Made by a program: the position numbers and the translations under genes. The notes beneath the pieces were generated by a model that saw only the letters and a list, made by a program, of their open reading frames with translations, did no database searches and was not told where the DNA came from. A stretch of 64,000 bases of DNA from Dichomitus squalens LYAD-421 SS1 (Eukaryota; Basidiomycota; Agaricomycetes; Polyporales; Polyporaceae): contig NW_006766946.1 of assembly GCF_000275845.1 (NCBI RefSeq), positions 3,186 to 67,185 on the forward strand. Direction: 5' to 3'. Shown here piece by piece: positions 10,568 to 21,063 of the stretch (the stretch's first letter is position 1; every line of letters begins with the position of its first letter).

Positions 10568-11179
10568 ATGCCGTCCACCCCAAGCACCGATCATCACGAC
10601 CTCCTTGCGCACGCGCAGGACGACCCAGAGCGTGTCCTCATCCTGCTCGACGTCCAGAAGAACATGCTCGCGGAGCCCCCGGCCGGCGTGCCGGCGGGCG
10701 CCGTCGTCGGGCCCAACATCGCAAAGATCCTCGCCTACGCCCGCGCGGCAGTTCCCCCACCGCGGATCGTGCACGTCCGCAACTGCGGCGACGCGGGCGA
10801 GCCGGACGAGACGGGCACGCCCGGGTGGGAGCTCGTACACACGCCGCTGCCGGGGGAGTTTGTGGTCGACAAGCGGAAGAACAACGCGTTCGCGGGGACG
10901 GAGCTAGGCAAGATCATCCCGGCGACGTCGGAGATCGTCATGGTCGGGATCCAGAGCGACTTCTGCATCCGGGCGACGTGCAGCGCGGCGCTGAGCCGCG
11001 GAAACGAGGTGCTGCTCGTGCGGGGCGCGCACGCGACGTACGACCGGATCGAATACCACAATCATGGGCTGATCACGAGCGCGGCGGAGGTCGCGAAGGA
11101 GATCGAGGGCGAGCTGGAGGAGGCGGGGGTGCATATGCTGGAGATGAAGGACTTGCCCGGTCTGTTCACGGATCGCTAG
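10568..11179 (+). CDS. Isochorismatase-like cysteine hydrolase
   Basis: Single-exon gene of 203 residues in the isochorismatase-like alpha/beta hydrolase family, whose members cleave amide, ether or ester bonds (nicotinamidase, ureidoacrylate and N-carbamoylsarcosine hydrolases and others). The catalytic triad is visible: Asp in VLILLDVQKNML, Lys in VVDKRKNNAFAGT and Cys in VGIQSDFCIRATCSAAL. No signal peptide is seen, so it is probably cytosolic. The substrate cannot be told from the sequence. The first residues, MPSTPSTDHHDLLAH, are a short non-conserved leader. It stands alone between long spacers. Lack of introns in an intron-rich neighbourhood is compatible with bacterial origin but does not prove it. 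Confidence 0.88.
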   Translation: MPSTPSTDHHDLLAHAQDDPERVLILLDVQKNMLAEPPAGVPAGAVVGPNIAKILAYARAAVPPPRIVHVRNCGDAGEPDETGTPGWELVHTPLPGEFVVDKRKNNAFAGTELGKIIPATSEIVMVGIQSDFCIRATCSAALSRGNEVLLVRGAHATYDRIEYHNHGLITSAAEVAKEIEGELEEAGVHMLEMKDLPGLFTDR

Positions 11180-12908
11180 ACTGGTGGGTACGACTGGGCT
11201 TGCGGGACATTCATAGGAGAGCTCGGTTTCTCTTGCAGGTAAATGCCTGTTCGTTGTACGCGATGTGCATTCTGTATTCTGTTTGTTGTATTGCCTTGTA
11301 TGGCATCTCGGATTTCCGACATGTACTTTTCTCTCATAGGTGTCCATACATTTGCCTCTTAGGCGAACTTCGCATGTATGCATATGAAATGTAGAATCGA
11401 TTGAACTCTTGGACAAAGAGTTGTACGCATACAAACATCATCATTGCCCATCGGATGCCGTTCGCCCCATCACGGGGTTCTACGTACGTGTTGATGTTAC
11501 CACTGTCTCACTACATACTACTGACATCCTGGGTTCATTCTAGATACTTGCCCGGTAGCGAGCCGAGCGCGCTGGCTGTGTATTTGCCTTAAAGGCTGCC
11601 GTGCACTCGACCGCGAGCACTACGCGCCTCGATAGGATCATCTCTGGGTGAGTCGATGTTCACCAGTATCTGGTCATTACTTCATGGCCCCTTATGCGTT
11701 CCGACGCGCCTTGACCCGGCTTAAGTTTCATCATGATTGGCAGGGGAGAATCCGCTGCTTGCTTCCTCGAGTTCGTCGGGCGCGTGCTCATGCGCTAACA
11801 CCTGACCCCGTCGACACATCTTCTCGGTTGACTCAGCTTCGGTGAGGTTCGTGTTCACGCTCATCAGTACCACGAGAGCGCTGACAAACAGGGCGTTTCT
11901 AGGCTTATCAGGGTATGGGTAGTGTTTGTCACTGGGTGAGCGCTGCGAGAGAACACACGCATGCTCGCAAGGCGCTGACTGGACGTATGCCTGCGCGAGA
12001 TTGATGTGTAAAACAGCAACGCTTGCTGTGGTGAGTCCGCCGGCTAGATCAATCGACCTTGGTGCTAATATTTTATCCAGCTGCATCGCATCTCAGCGTT
12101 GTGGCGGCGGTTGTACCTTACGCAGTTGGGATCTCCTTGTCCTGACTAGGACGTCGATCTCTCCTGTACCTTCGGCATTCGCAGAAAGAGCGGATCTGGA
12201 TGCTCATTTTTCTGCATTCATTCACGGTGAAGGCTCTCTCGATCATGCACGCTGGGAAGTATCGATGCACTAGTTCGTTCTTCAACCAGGCGACGGTCCC
12301 TCCGAAAAATACTCTTTCACTAGTAGCTGGACCCACCGGGTCGAGGCGTATCCGTCCAAATTTCGGAGACGCTGCGATTCCATTGTTCCCGCCATATCGT
12401 CTGCGACCGTCGCTTCGCGGCTTACAGATGCTAGCTCGGATCATGTGCAAGATCTGTGCTTCTCGCAAGCCGTACTGGTGCCGCGATGGCCGGCGGTGTG
12501 AATGACGGTCTGTAGATGGCAAGCAGGTAGGCAGAAGTCGGGCATGACGTGAGTCGCGACGCATCAGCGATCGCACCGGCCGTCCGACTTCAGCGTACGA
12601 CCCGGAGGGACGTGGGGTCCTGTTCGTACTCCACGCGCAGCCATGCTGACATACACGGCTGTTACAGCTCGCCTGCTCTTGGGGCTCGATGGGTTCTAGT
12701 GACGATAGGGAGGCTCCGTTTGCCTGTTCTTTCGACTTAGCGAAGTGGTTCTATGGTGTCCGTCATTGGGGAATCTTGCTTTGATGTTGGATGACTGGCT
12801 TGTCAGGTATAAAGTCAGCTGGGAAGGACGACGCATTTGGACGACTAACAATACTCTCACCACCTGTTCGCGCCCTCACCTCTACCTCTCGTACGTCACT
12901 TAGAAGAC
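11180..12908. other. Intergenic, about 1.7 kb
   Basis: Several short ORFs on both strands, none with a recognisable domain or consistent splicing. No repeat or RNA gene recognised. It could hold decayed sequence. Confidence 0.45.
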
Positions 12909-14757
12909 ATGACGACTCTCAACATCCCAAGCAAGTTCCGCATCGCTATCGTGTACGTGGCTCAGAACGCACTGTTAAATCTGGGATGACATGACTGACA
13001 TTTCCCGGACATACAGCGGCGCAGGCCTCGGAGGCCTCCTTTTCGCTCTCTTCCTCCAGAAGCACGCAGAGGACATCGAGGTCGACATTTATGAGTCCGC
13101 GCACGAGCTCACCGAACTTGGCGCAGGCGTCGCGATGTGGCCACGTGTCTGGGAGCTCATCAAGTACCTCGGACTGGAGGAGGAGCTCTTGGAGATCAGC
13201 GGGTCAAGCCGTGCCGGAGGTGAGTTTAGTGTTTGCCTCGCACGGGACGGATACCACGGTCCACTGACTGTCATTCGCAGTTCCCAATTTCGTCTTTGAG
13301 AAGGCTGACGAGGCGCAGTCCGTGTATATCCACACGTTCCCCGCACCCGGTGAGCGACCTGAGTCTGCACTACCGACATGAATTCGCCATCGACGAGTTT
13401 GGTGCTTTTGTAGTGCAAACGTTCCACAGGGCGGATTTGCAGAAGCTCCTTGCGAAACACCTTCATGCGTACGAGAGGATTCAGTACGCGAAGCGGCTCG
13501 CGTCCTACACAGATCCTGCGTCGGAGAGCGATCCCATTGTGTTGAATTTCAGGGACGGTACCGAGGCGATGTGCGACGTGCTCGTAGGATGCGACGGTAT
13601 CAAGTCAGCTGTGCGGCGCACTATGTACACTCGCATGGCTGATGAGGCTGAGGTGAACGGGCAAGCCGAAGAGGCCACACGGCTTCGTGCGATGAATGAT
13701 CCCATTTGGTCAGGGTGCGTCGCGTACCGCGGATTGATTCCGGCGGGGCATTTGGAGAATAGTGACAGGAAGGAGGCTCTTGTGCCTCGTATTGTGAGCC
13801 CTTTCTCATCCCTGATGTATGTCTGAGCTGGCACGATTTCTTCTTCCAGGTAATTGGCAAGCATAAGGTATATGGTTCTGTTCTCTCTCGCTCACGGCAT
13901 CGCCTTGGACTGTCTAACGGGACTCGCAGAATGTCGTGATCTACCCGATATCTGGAGGGGAAATCGTTAACGTGGTCGCCTTCGTGGAGACACCAGGAGG
14001 CCGAGGGACTCATTACTCGGGCCCATGGGTCTCGACTTCTACCACGGAGGAGGTCGCAAAGCAGTTCTCTGGATGGGCTCCAATCATCCGAACACTTGTC
14101 AATGTCAGCCGAAATACCATGACTACATGGTAACATGGGCATTGACATGCTTGAATCCGACTCACAGTCTTGGAGTAACCCAACGGTCTGGGCTATCCAC
14201 ACCGTCGCGGAACTCCCCACCTTCGTCAAGGGCAGAGTTGTTTTGCTCGGTGATGCGGTTGGTCCATCCCGAAATGCCCTTATTCTACCGTGCCTTGGCT
14301 GAATCCATCCATTCGCAGGCACATGCGATGACCCCTCACCAGGGCTCTGGTGCCGGTCAAGCATTCGAGGTAACGGTCCTCATGAACCTGCTCTTCACAT
14401 ACATGCTCACCGACTTGTGATGCGGCGCAGGATGGCCTCATACTCTCGTCACTTCTTGCTCATCCCTCCGTCAATCTGAAGACCATCTCTCGAGCTCTGA
14501 AGATATACGACGACGTCCGGCGTCCGTTCGCGCAGAACATCCAACGTGTCTCGGACCTGACGGGCTCGATGTACCACCTTCATGAGATGGGCTGGGAGAA
14601 GGTGAGCGCCGAGGGAAGCATGGCTGGTCAGTACCCGCCGGAGTTGCTGTCTGCGTGGGGACAAAGGATGTCAGAGCTGCTGGTCTGGGTTAGCGAGGGA
14701 GACTCCATGAAGGCGCGGGAGCAGGTTGTGAGCTTGCTGGAAAGCACCCTTGCTTGA
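12909..14757 (+). CDS. FAD-dependent aromatic-type monooxygenase (salicylate hydroxylase-like)
   Basis: Flavoprotein that would use NAD(P)H and O2 to hydroxylate an aromatic or related substrate. Nine exons (12909-12952, 13017-13219, 13281-13349, 13414-13793, 13850-13867, 13930-14103, 14168-14257, 14319-14369, 14431-14757) sum to 1356 nt, 451 residues. All three group A motifs are present after splicing: the dinucleotide fold IVGAGLGGLLFALFLQ near residue 15, the DG motif VLVGCDGIKSAVR, and the GD motif GDAAHAMTPHQGSGAGQAFE, which spans two splice junctions. One exon is only 18 nt. No signal peptide is seen. The substrate is unknown; salicylate hydroxylases and FAD enzymes of secondary metabolism share this architecture. 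The MDR reductase downstream could be functionally linked, but only proximity suggests it. Confidence 0.88.
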
Positions 14758-15516
14758 ATCGCTGCTGCACAGATGCTGACTAGGTATCGGTGTACATGTC
14801 TTCATTCGTTCCATAGAGGTCCTGGCGATACATTGAGATCCAACCTCACCGAAGGGTGCGTTCATGCGGCCCGGCACTCCGGCGTCGACTTAGCTCAGCT
14901 GTTCCCTCGTGAGCACACTGGCTACCTCAACATTGATCGGCATTTCCTTTCCACTCATCGCGCCTACATCTAGTATCTCCCCTCTGGGTACCAAAGCCCC
15001 AAGACACGCCATCTTGTTACTAATGTGTCTGCTTCGTTCACACCGAAATAAGGCTTCCGTTTCTATCGGGCCCGAAGTTCTCGGACTATTCAGTATTCAG
15101 TGCAAATTGAACAACACGGTTCCCTTCCCCCGCCTTTGCACCAATCCTGACCCAGTCTGTTGTTCGCGAATCCAGAATCTGCTACACTTACTAAGGCATC
15201 CACCTCGAAATCCCGTATGCGGGCGAATGCACCACGATTTCCGCCACGCAAGTACTGACATTTGCTGGTCGCTTGCTTCATCCTCCTTCATAGGTCGCGA
15301 CGGCCAAAGTCAGCACCATGATCTCGTGAGTATTAGTCAGTAATCTCCGAGAACGCGGGATGATGCGCTGGGATCCAGGCCGTCAGGACACGCACCCTGC
15401 CATATAGCCCGATTATATAGAGGGCTAGGTTGCTCGCAAAAGGTCCCCCAGCACTCCGCCTACATCGCACCTTTCTCACAGCGGTTCTGCATCACTCTCC
15501 AATCTCTTTCTACCCC
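14758..15516. other. Intergenic, about 0.76 kb
   Basis: No supported gene. GATTATATAG at about 15411 is a possible TATA box for the reductase gene downstream. Confidence 0.4.
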
Positions 15517-16839
15517 ATGCCTGTACCCTCTCTCCAGAAAGCTCTTTTCCTTGAGGAAAAGCAAGGCCAATGGGCTGTCAGGACCACCGAGGTTGTCAGG
15601 CCTGAATCTGGCGACATCGTCGTGAAAGTCGAAGCAGCCGCCCTTGGCGGTGTAGAATGGAAGATCCAAGCCTGGGGCGTCCTCGTCAAGAAGCATCCCG
15701 TCATACTCGGCCTTGATGGTGCAGGCACGGTTGTGGAGCTCGGCGAAGGCGTCACGACGTTCGCAGTCGGTGATCGAGTGTACGTCCCCGCTCCCCCTTA
15801 TTCGCATTCGCTGCTGGGATTAATGCTTGTCATTCTCTCCAGTCTGTTCCAAGGAAACTGGGACGCCGCTACAGGCACGGGAACCGGTACCTTCCTGCAG
15901 TATTTCACAATCCCTGCTCAGTTTGTCGCTAAGGTGAGTGGTCCTCTTGTCCGGGGTAAGACTCATGAGAATTCTCACTGAAATGTGCGTATCTCACAGA
16001 TCCCAGACAACATCTCGTTTGAAGCCGCTTCTACAGTGCCTCTTGGGGTCGGCACCGCGGCATTCTCTATCTACAACCAGGCCGACTCCGCACCTTCTGC
16101 CAGGTGTCTCGCCCCTTGGCTACCTGGAGGCCGAGGCAAGTATGCGGGGAAGTCGGCCGTGATCCTTGGCGGATCGACATCCCACGGCCAATACGGTTCG
16201 TACCCTCGCCGTGTCAAGTACTCGATAGAGCCTACTGAGCGCGAACAGCTTTACAGTTGGCCCGTCTCTCCGGCTTCTCGCCTATCATCACCACTGGTTC
16301 CTTGCGCAACGCCGACCTCCTCAAGTCTTTCGGCGCCACCCATGTCCTCGACCGCAAGCTGTCTGACGAAGAGATCAAAGCGCAGGTGACCCAGAGCGCT
16401 GGCGGGCCCGTCGAGCTCGTGTACGACGCTGTCTCTACCGCTGCGACGTTCCCCCTTGCGCTTGCCCTGACTGCGCCTGGGGGCAACATGCTCGTGGTCC
16501 AGGTTGCTCCAGATAAGCTCGTTGAAGAAGCTCGGAAAGACGGAAAGACGGTGCATAAGATTCATGGCGTGTTCAGGACTCCCATCAACCACGAGATCAG
16601 CACAACACTGTTGGCGAAGCTGCCTGAATTGCTGGAGAGTGGCGGTATCAAGGTGGGTGGCATGTTCCAGAAACGTATCTAAGGGATTCCGGGTTGAACT
16701 AACTGGACGCACCGCGAAGCCAAACCGTTGGGAAGTGCTCCCAGGAGGGTTGAACGGCATTGTAGGTGGACTTGAGCGTATGAAGAATGATCAAGTCAGT
16801 GGGGTCAAGTTGGTCGTGCGCCCGCAGGAGACCGATTGA
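15517..16839 (+). CDS. Medium-chain (MDR) zinc-binding-type dehydrogenase / enoyl reductase-like
   Basis: NAD(P)H-dependent oxidoreductase of the MDR superfamily, in the fungal branch that includes ToxD-like and trans-enoyl reductases. Five exons (15517-15779, 15843-15933, 16000-16195, 16249-16652, 16720-16839) sum to 1074 nt, 357 residues. The GroES-like N-terminal domain contains VKVEAAALGGVEWKIQ and HPVILGLDGAGTVVELGEG. The Rossmann part contains SAVILGGSTSHGQYALQLAR followed by SPIITTGS and LLKSFGATHVLDRK. The catalytic-zinc cysteine of classical alcohol dehydrogenases is absent, so it is probably a zinc-free reductase. No targeting signal is visible. The last exon encodes VLPGGLNGIVGGLERMK, the usual C-terminal helix. 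Substrate unknown. Confidence 0.87.
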
Positions 16840-16986
16840 GTCAGAAATGATGCCTTTCATCTTGCTGTAGGAATACCGCTATTCTGCGCTACTCGCACTG
16901 CAGTCGTCCGTGCGCCGATATGATATTGATGATAAACATCAGTTCCCAATCAATCGATACAACGTTAGTGAGTCTATTCTCGAGGC

Positions 16987-17983
16987 TCAAGCCGTCTCGT
17001 ATTCGAGCGAGCTGCTCTTGATCTTCAGGATAGCATCCTGAGTGGGCGGGCCAGCAGACCAGCGCTCGTTGCCACCAGACCACGAGTTCCAGAGGAAAGA
17101 CGACGACTCAGTAGGCACGTTGCTGTTCAATGTCGCTACAACCGTGCCGTCGAACAGGTAGGTGGTGGCACTCGGGTTTCAGATCAGGGTATACTGCATG
17201 TGCCGGACGATGTTCGGAGGAGGCAGAAGTTGTGTAGCACGCAGACAGGGGCAGAGCGAAGATGAAAAGAGGAAAGAATCGAGGGATGAGCAAGGCGAAT
17301 CTCGTGCTCAGAAATAGTGGGATCAGATGGATACGCAACCTGCTTGTGAGTGTTCTGGGTGTGATCGCACTGGAGGTCCTGGCTAGTGAGCTGGAGGCCA
17401 GGCTGCACGAAGGTGTTGCCCGTGGTGTAAAACGACGTCAGGAGCTCGATGTCGGACTCTTGGCAGTCGTTCTTGTACGTGAAAAAGCTGATGGAATCAC
17501 GATCCAGGTTCCGGTTCAATATGAGAGGCCGATAATCTCTTACCCGTGGACGACGCCGGGTACAGGGGATGCGATGGCGACGGTCTTGAATGTCCTGCAA
17601 GCGGCGTAAGTCGAAGTCGATGAAGAGCGTTTTGGGCATCTATGGGAGAGGCGAAAGACTCACCCATAGAGGATGTTCGCGTCGTAGGTGCCCACCTCCG
17701 CGCTCAGGACAGACGCGCCCTGCCCGGTGGGTCCGGAGACTCTAAGCGTCAGGTATCCATCCTGGATGTCTACGTTATCAGTGACGAATGTATGCGAGAA
17801 TGGGTCCGCGGTGGGATCACTGGGGTAGGACGTCTGGACCTCATAAGCTGAGACGTATAGGGAGCTCTGGTCGAGAAACTGGGCGACCGTCAAGCCTGAC
17901 GACGCAAAGGTCGAAAAGTCGACCGACAAGGTTTTGGCGCCCACAAACGCCGGGAGGGCAGCCACGAGCAAGATGGAGCGCAT
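16987..17983 (-). pseudogene. Secreted GH16 family glucanase-like gene, damaged near its 3' end
   Basis: The first exon (17983-17664) begins with a signal peptide, MRSILLVAALPAFVGA, followed by a beta-sandwich domain. Splicing to 17594-17544 and then 17487 gives YGTFKTVAIASPVPGVVHGF and FFTYKNDCQESDIELL. ESDIE fits the GH16 catalytic motif ExDxE, so the protein would have cut beta-glucans outside the cell. The frame continues through QVAYPSDPTISEHEIRL, but there I find no usable splice donor. The last part, SATTYLFDGTVVATLNSNV to the stop at 16987, lies behind an in-frame TGA at 17181-17179, where a Trp codon would be expected. Either the gene is recently inactivated, or there is a sequence error or an intron I cannot see. 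Confidence 0.65.
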
Positions 17984-18629
17984 GGTCGGAGGCCAAGGTT
18001 CTCGGACAAGCTCGCTCCAAGTCTGTGTTTATAGACCTTCCGTCCGAAGGCAGATCGGAACAATTGTGAGACGAGGGCGCTGCTGGTTGCGTATGATCAG
18101 CTTCTAGTACAGTATGTAGCTAGAACACTGGCCATCTTGATCAGAAGGACTGCTGATTTCTGCCTGTCGAGATTCACAGCTGTTTTAGAGATGCGCATAC
18201 AAGCAGACGCATGCACGCGAGCGTGGTCGGCACAAAGGAAGAAAAGCAGAGAAGGACTCATTGTGCGTCGTCGGACGCTCATGATGCAGAACCGCGGTAG
18301 CAGCCGGGCCGCATCACGTGTTTTGTTGATTGCCCCGTCGCAGGCGATTAACCGGCCCGAAATGCCCAGCAGTTGCCAGGCGGCCCTGCATGGCGGCAGC
18401 GGGGATGCAGCTTGACCTCAATCCAATCTAATCCAATGGTTTGGACGTCTAGCATCTCTGTCTTTCTACTCTTGCGGAAATGGGATTCATCTTCTGTGCC
18501 AAATCTAAAGCCTATGACTACATCTCTTTGGGTATCCTGAATCATCACTACCTTTCAAGTCACTGTCATCACCGAGGTCTTTGGGCTACTCTGTCAACGA
18601 CTACGATACAGGTGCAGTATTCCATACTA

Positions 18630-20126
18630 TCACATAGAATAGGCGGGCGGGGCGTCAGGGGGTGTAGACTCGCTCATCACATCCTCTGTGTCGTACTGTG
18701 GCGATGTTGTTCCCGTATCGCATTTGCATTCCGACTGCGGTAGCTCCATGAGATCACGTTGAGCCTCGTTGTGTCGGCGAGTTTGGGCCTCTGCACGTAG
18801 CTCTGCGTATTTGGAGGGAAGGTTGACAGGATCCGTGCGAAGCGGGCCCTCGCGACTGCTGGTAGCAAAGCCACGGCCACTTGAGAATAGTTCGACCTAG
18901 CATACCGAGAAACGTTTCAATACCAATCCTCTCCGATCCATACAACATGTCTCACCATAATAGAGGACCTCCTATCATCGCCATACTGCGACGGTTCAAT
19001 GATCAAGTCGCTATCCCGTGCAGGCATAGCAGGTGCCGAAGAACCAGGGCGGTTCGCTACATAGGTATGACGAGCTTGTTCGTAGTTTCCTGTCGGGACC
19101 GTTCGGCCTAACGGTGGGCTCGAACGACGCTGTCCGGTGGAGTCATCATCACGGTGATGTACTTCCGAGTCTACTGTGAGGGTTCAGTGGGTCATGCAAC
19201 ACTGAATGTTCTGCTCATGACGCACTTGGTGTCTTTGACCTCCTTCCGCACACAGAGGCCTTCCGCGATCTACCTAGCCAGAAGACAAGGACAGCGATCA
19301 GCACTACAAAGACGTTAGCGCCAGCGCCGATAACCCCAAGGGCTGCCGCCGGTAAGCTATTGTCCTTTGTCACTGATCCACTGGGCGAAATATTCGAGGA
19401 GGCTGTGGTAGAAATCCCTGCACCGGAAAAGCTCTCAGTAGACTGAGCTATGGTTCGGAACGGGGAATTTGATTGGAGGCTGGGAGCAGAGGAGAAGGCA
19501 ACAATGCTAGATAGACTGATCCCCCCAAGGGCTGTAGGCGGTAAGCCATTGTCTTTAGATCCACTGGGCGAGATGATGGTTGTGATGGTCGGGGACTCAA
19601 ACACTGTGCTGACATCAGGTTGTGAGCGAGTCTCCACCCCGCTGGATGGTGTACCAGAAAAGGTAACTCCAGAGCTCGAAACCTGGGTGGAACTGGGGGA
19701 CGTAGTTGCCGACGGAGCATCTGGAGTAGTAACGCCGCTCGATAACAGGCAAGAGTCGACCAAGCCTGGTTGAATTGTGAACCAGTCAGTCCAGGTCACC
19801 CCAGCTGAATCGTGGAACACAACTCGCACGGTCGTTCCTGAAGAGACGTTTGTTGACAAGATGACGGATCCGTTTAGACTGGTGAGCGGGCCGTACTGTT
19901 GCGATACCGAGGTATTGGAGGAATCAGGCTGTATCTGAAGAGTAGATGGCGGTGTTCCTCTAGTCCATGTGAAATTCCATGGCACACATTGCATAGGGGG
20001 ATTCGGTGTCAATTCAATTTGAAGTTGAGCACCAACGATAGGGAGGCCGATGAAGAGCGCTGCTAGAAGAAGGCAGAAGCTGACCGAGTTGCTCGGATAG
20101 TAGCGAAGTCTCCGATTACATGGCAT
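18630..20126 (-). CDS. Single-pass membrane protein with Ser/Thr-rich ectodomain (copy A, intact)
   Basis: Three exons (20126-19226, 19173-18956, 18848-18630) sum to 1338 nt, 445 residues. MPCNRRLRYY precedes a signal peptide, FCLLLAALFIGLPIVGAQ. Then come a small beta-type domain with QCVPWNFTWTRGTPPSTLQI, a long Ser/Thr/Pro-rich stalk, a transmembrane helix (VIGAGANVFVVLIAVLVFW) followed by the basic stop RSRK, and a cytosolic tail ending PPAYSM. The last two exons matter: simple ORF reading stops early at SKTPSAS, but a GTGCGT donor leads into a tail rich in charged residues with SKYAELRAEAQTRRH. The layout resembles basidiomycete receptor-like or cell-wall sensor proteins (Mid2/Wsc-like). 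No enzymatic domain. Role as a surface sensor is an inference. Confidence 0.8.
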
Positions 20127-21063
20127 CTTGGATCCGAGACTGACAACTACTTTCATGGCCATATAAGTGTTTGAACAATATGGATACGTGGGTCTCATAC
20201 CATGCCTGGCAAGGGAAGACATACGGTCCGAGTAAGTATGGCCTTTATCGATTGTGAGCCGCGGAGGACTAACAACCCCGGCATGTCGAGCTTCATTAGT
20301 CTACAGATCACTGAAAATCGTATAAGCGAGACCAACTCACCTAAGCGCAAGTACAGTGCGTGCTCCACCTGGCGGCGAAATGACCCGTCTCAGTTGATTA
20401 TTGACACTGTGTTCATGCGGATCACCGATGCCGAAGTTCACTCTCAATTGCGAGCGAGCGAGAGGATCTTGAGTCTACGAACGCACCTTACAGCAATACG
20501 GTGCGAGAGCAGGGACGTCGGCTCTCAAATCCTAGGTATACGCGGTCGAAGGATAGTGGAGATGCCACATCTGGCACCTCAAAGATGCTGGCCTAACTTT
20601 ATTCTAACAGACTAGGAGAGGAAACGCAGTTCGTCTCAGAGCCCATCCGTAACTGTTCGGGGAAACGGCGCCCTTTACAGCCCTTCGATACAGAGACAGA
20701 TTGCCGCTAGCGAATTGACAGTGAGAAGAGCCCGTGTGATGAAAGCGTAAATTGACGCATATTGTGGCGTTAGTCGATAGGGGAGCTCGAGAGCCTTTCT
20801 TGATTTTTATTTTTGACTCACTCGTTCACCTGGGCCGAGTAATTGTGGAGCTGCCCACTGGCACGCGCCTAACAAGTGCTCCGGGTTACTTGTCTTTGAG
20901 GCATTATCAAGGCCATGTCATAGCATGTCAAGAAATCCCTGCCTGTTTGGTCTCAGTCATCGCAGCATGGAACAAATCGGGATGCATGTGGCTATCGTGG
21001 AGAGAACGAGCGTGACGTACAGCTTTGCCAGTGGGCGCCACCTGATGTAGTGCCCCAGAAGGT
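20127..21063. other. Non-coding part of arm A
   Basis: Upstream DNA of the membrane-protein gene and the spacer to the F-box-like pseudogene. It is shared with arm B: diverged in the left half, near-identical from about 20870. Confidence 0.6.

Noticed and set aside
11721..12576. Minus-strand ORFs of 121 and 152 codons between the hydrolase and the FAD monooxygenase
   Set aside because: No domain, no splice continuity and no conserved-looking segments.
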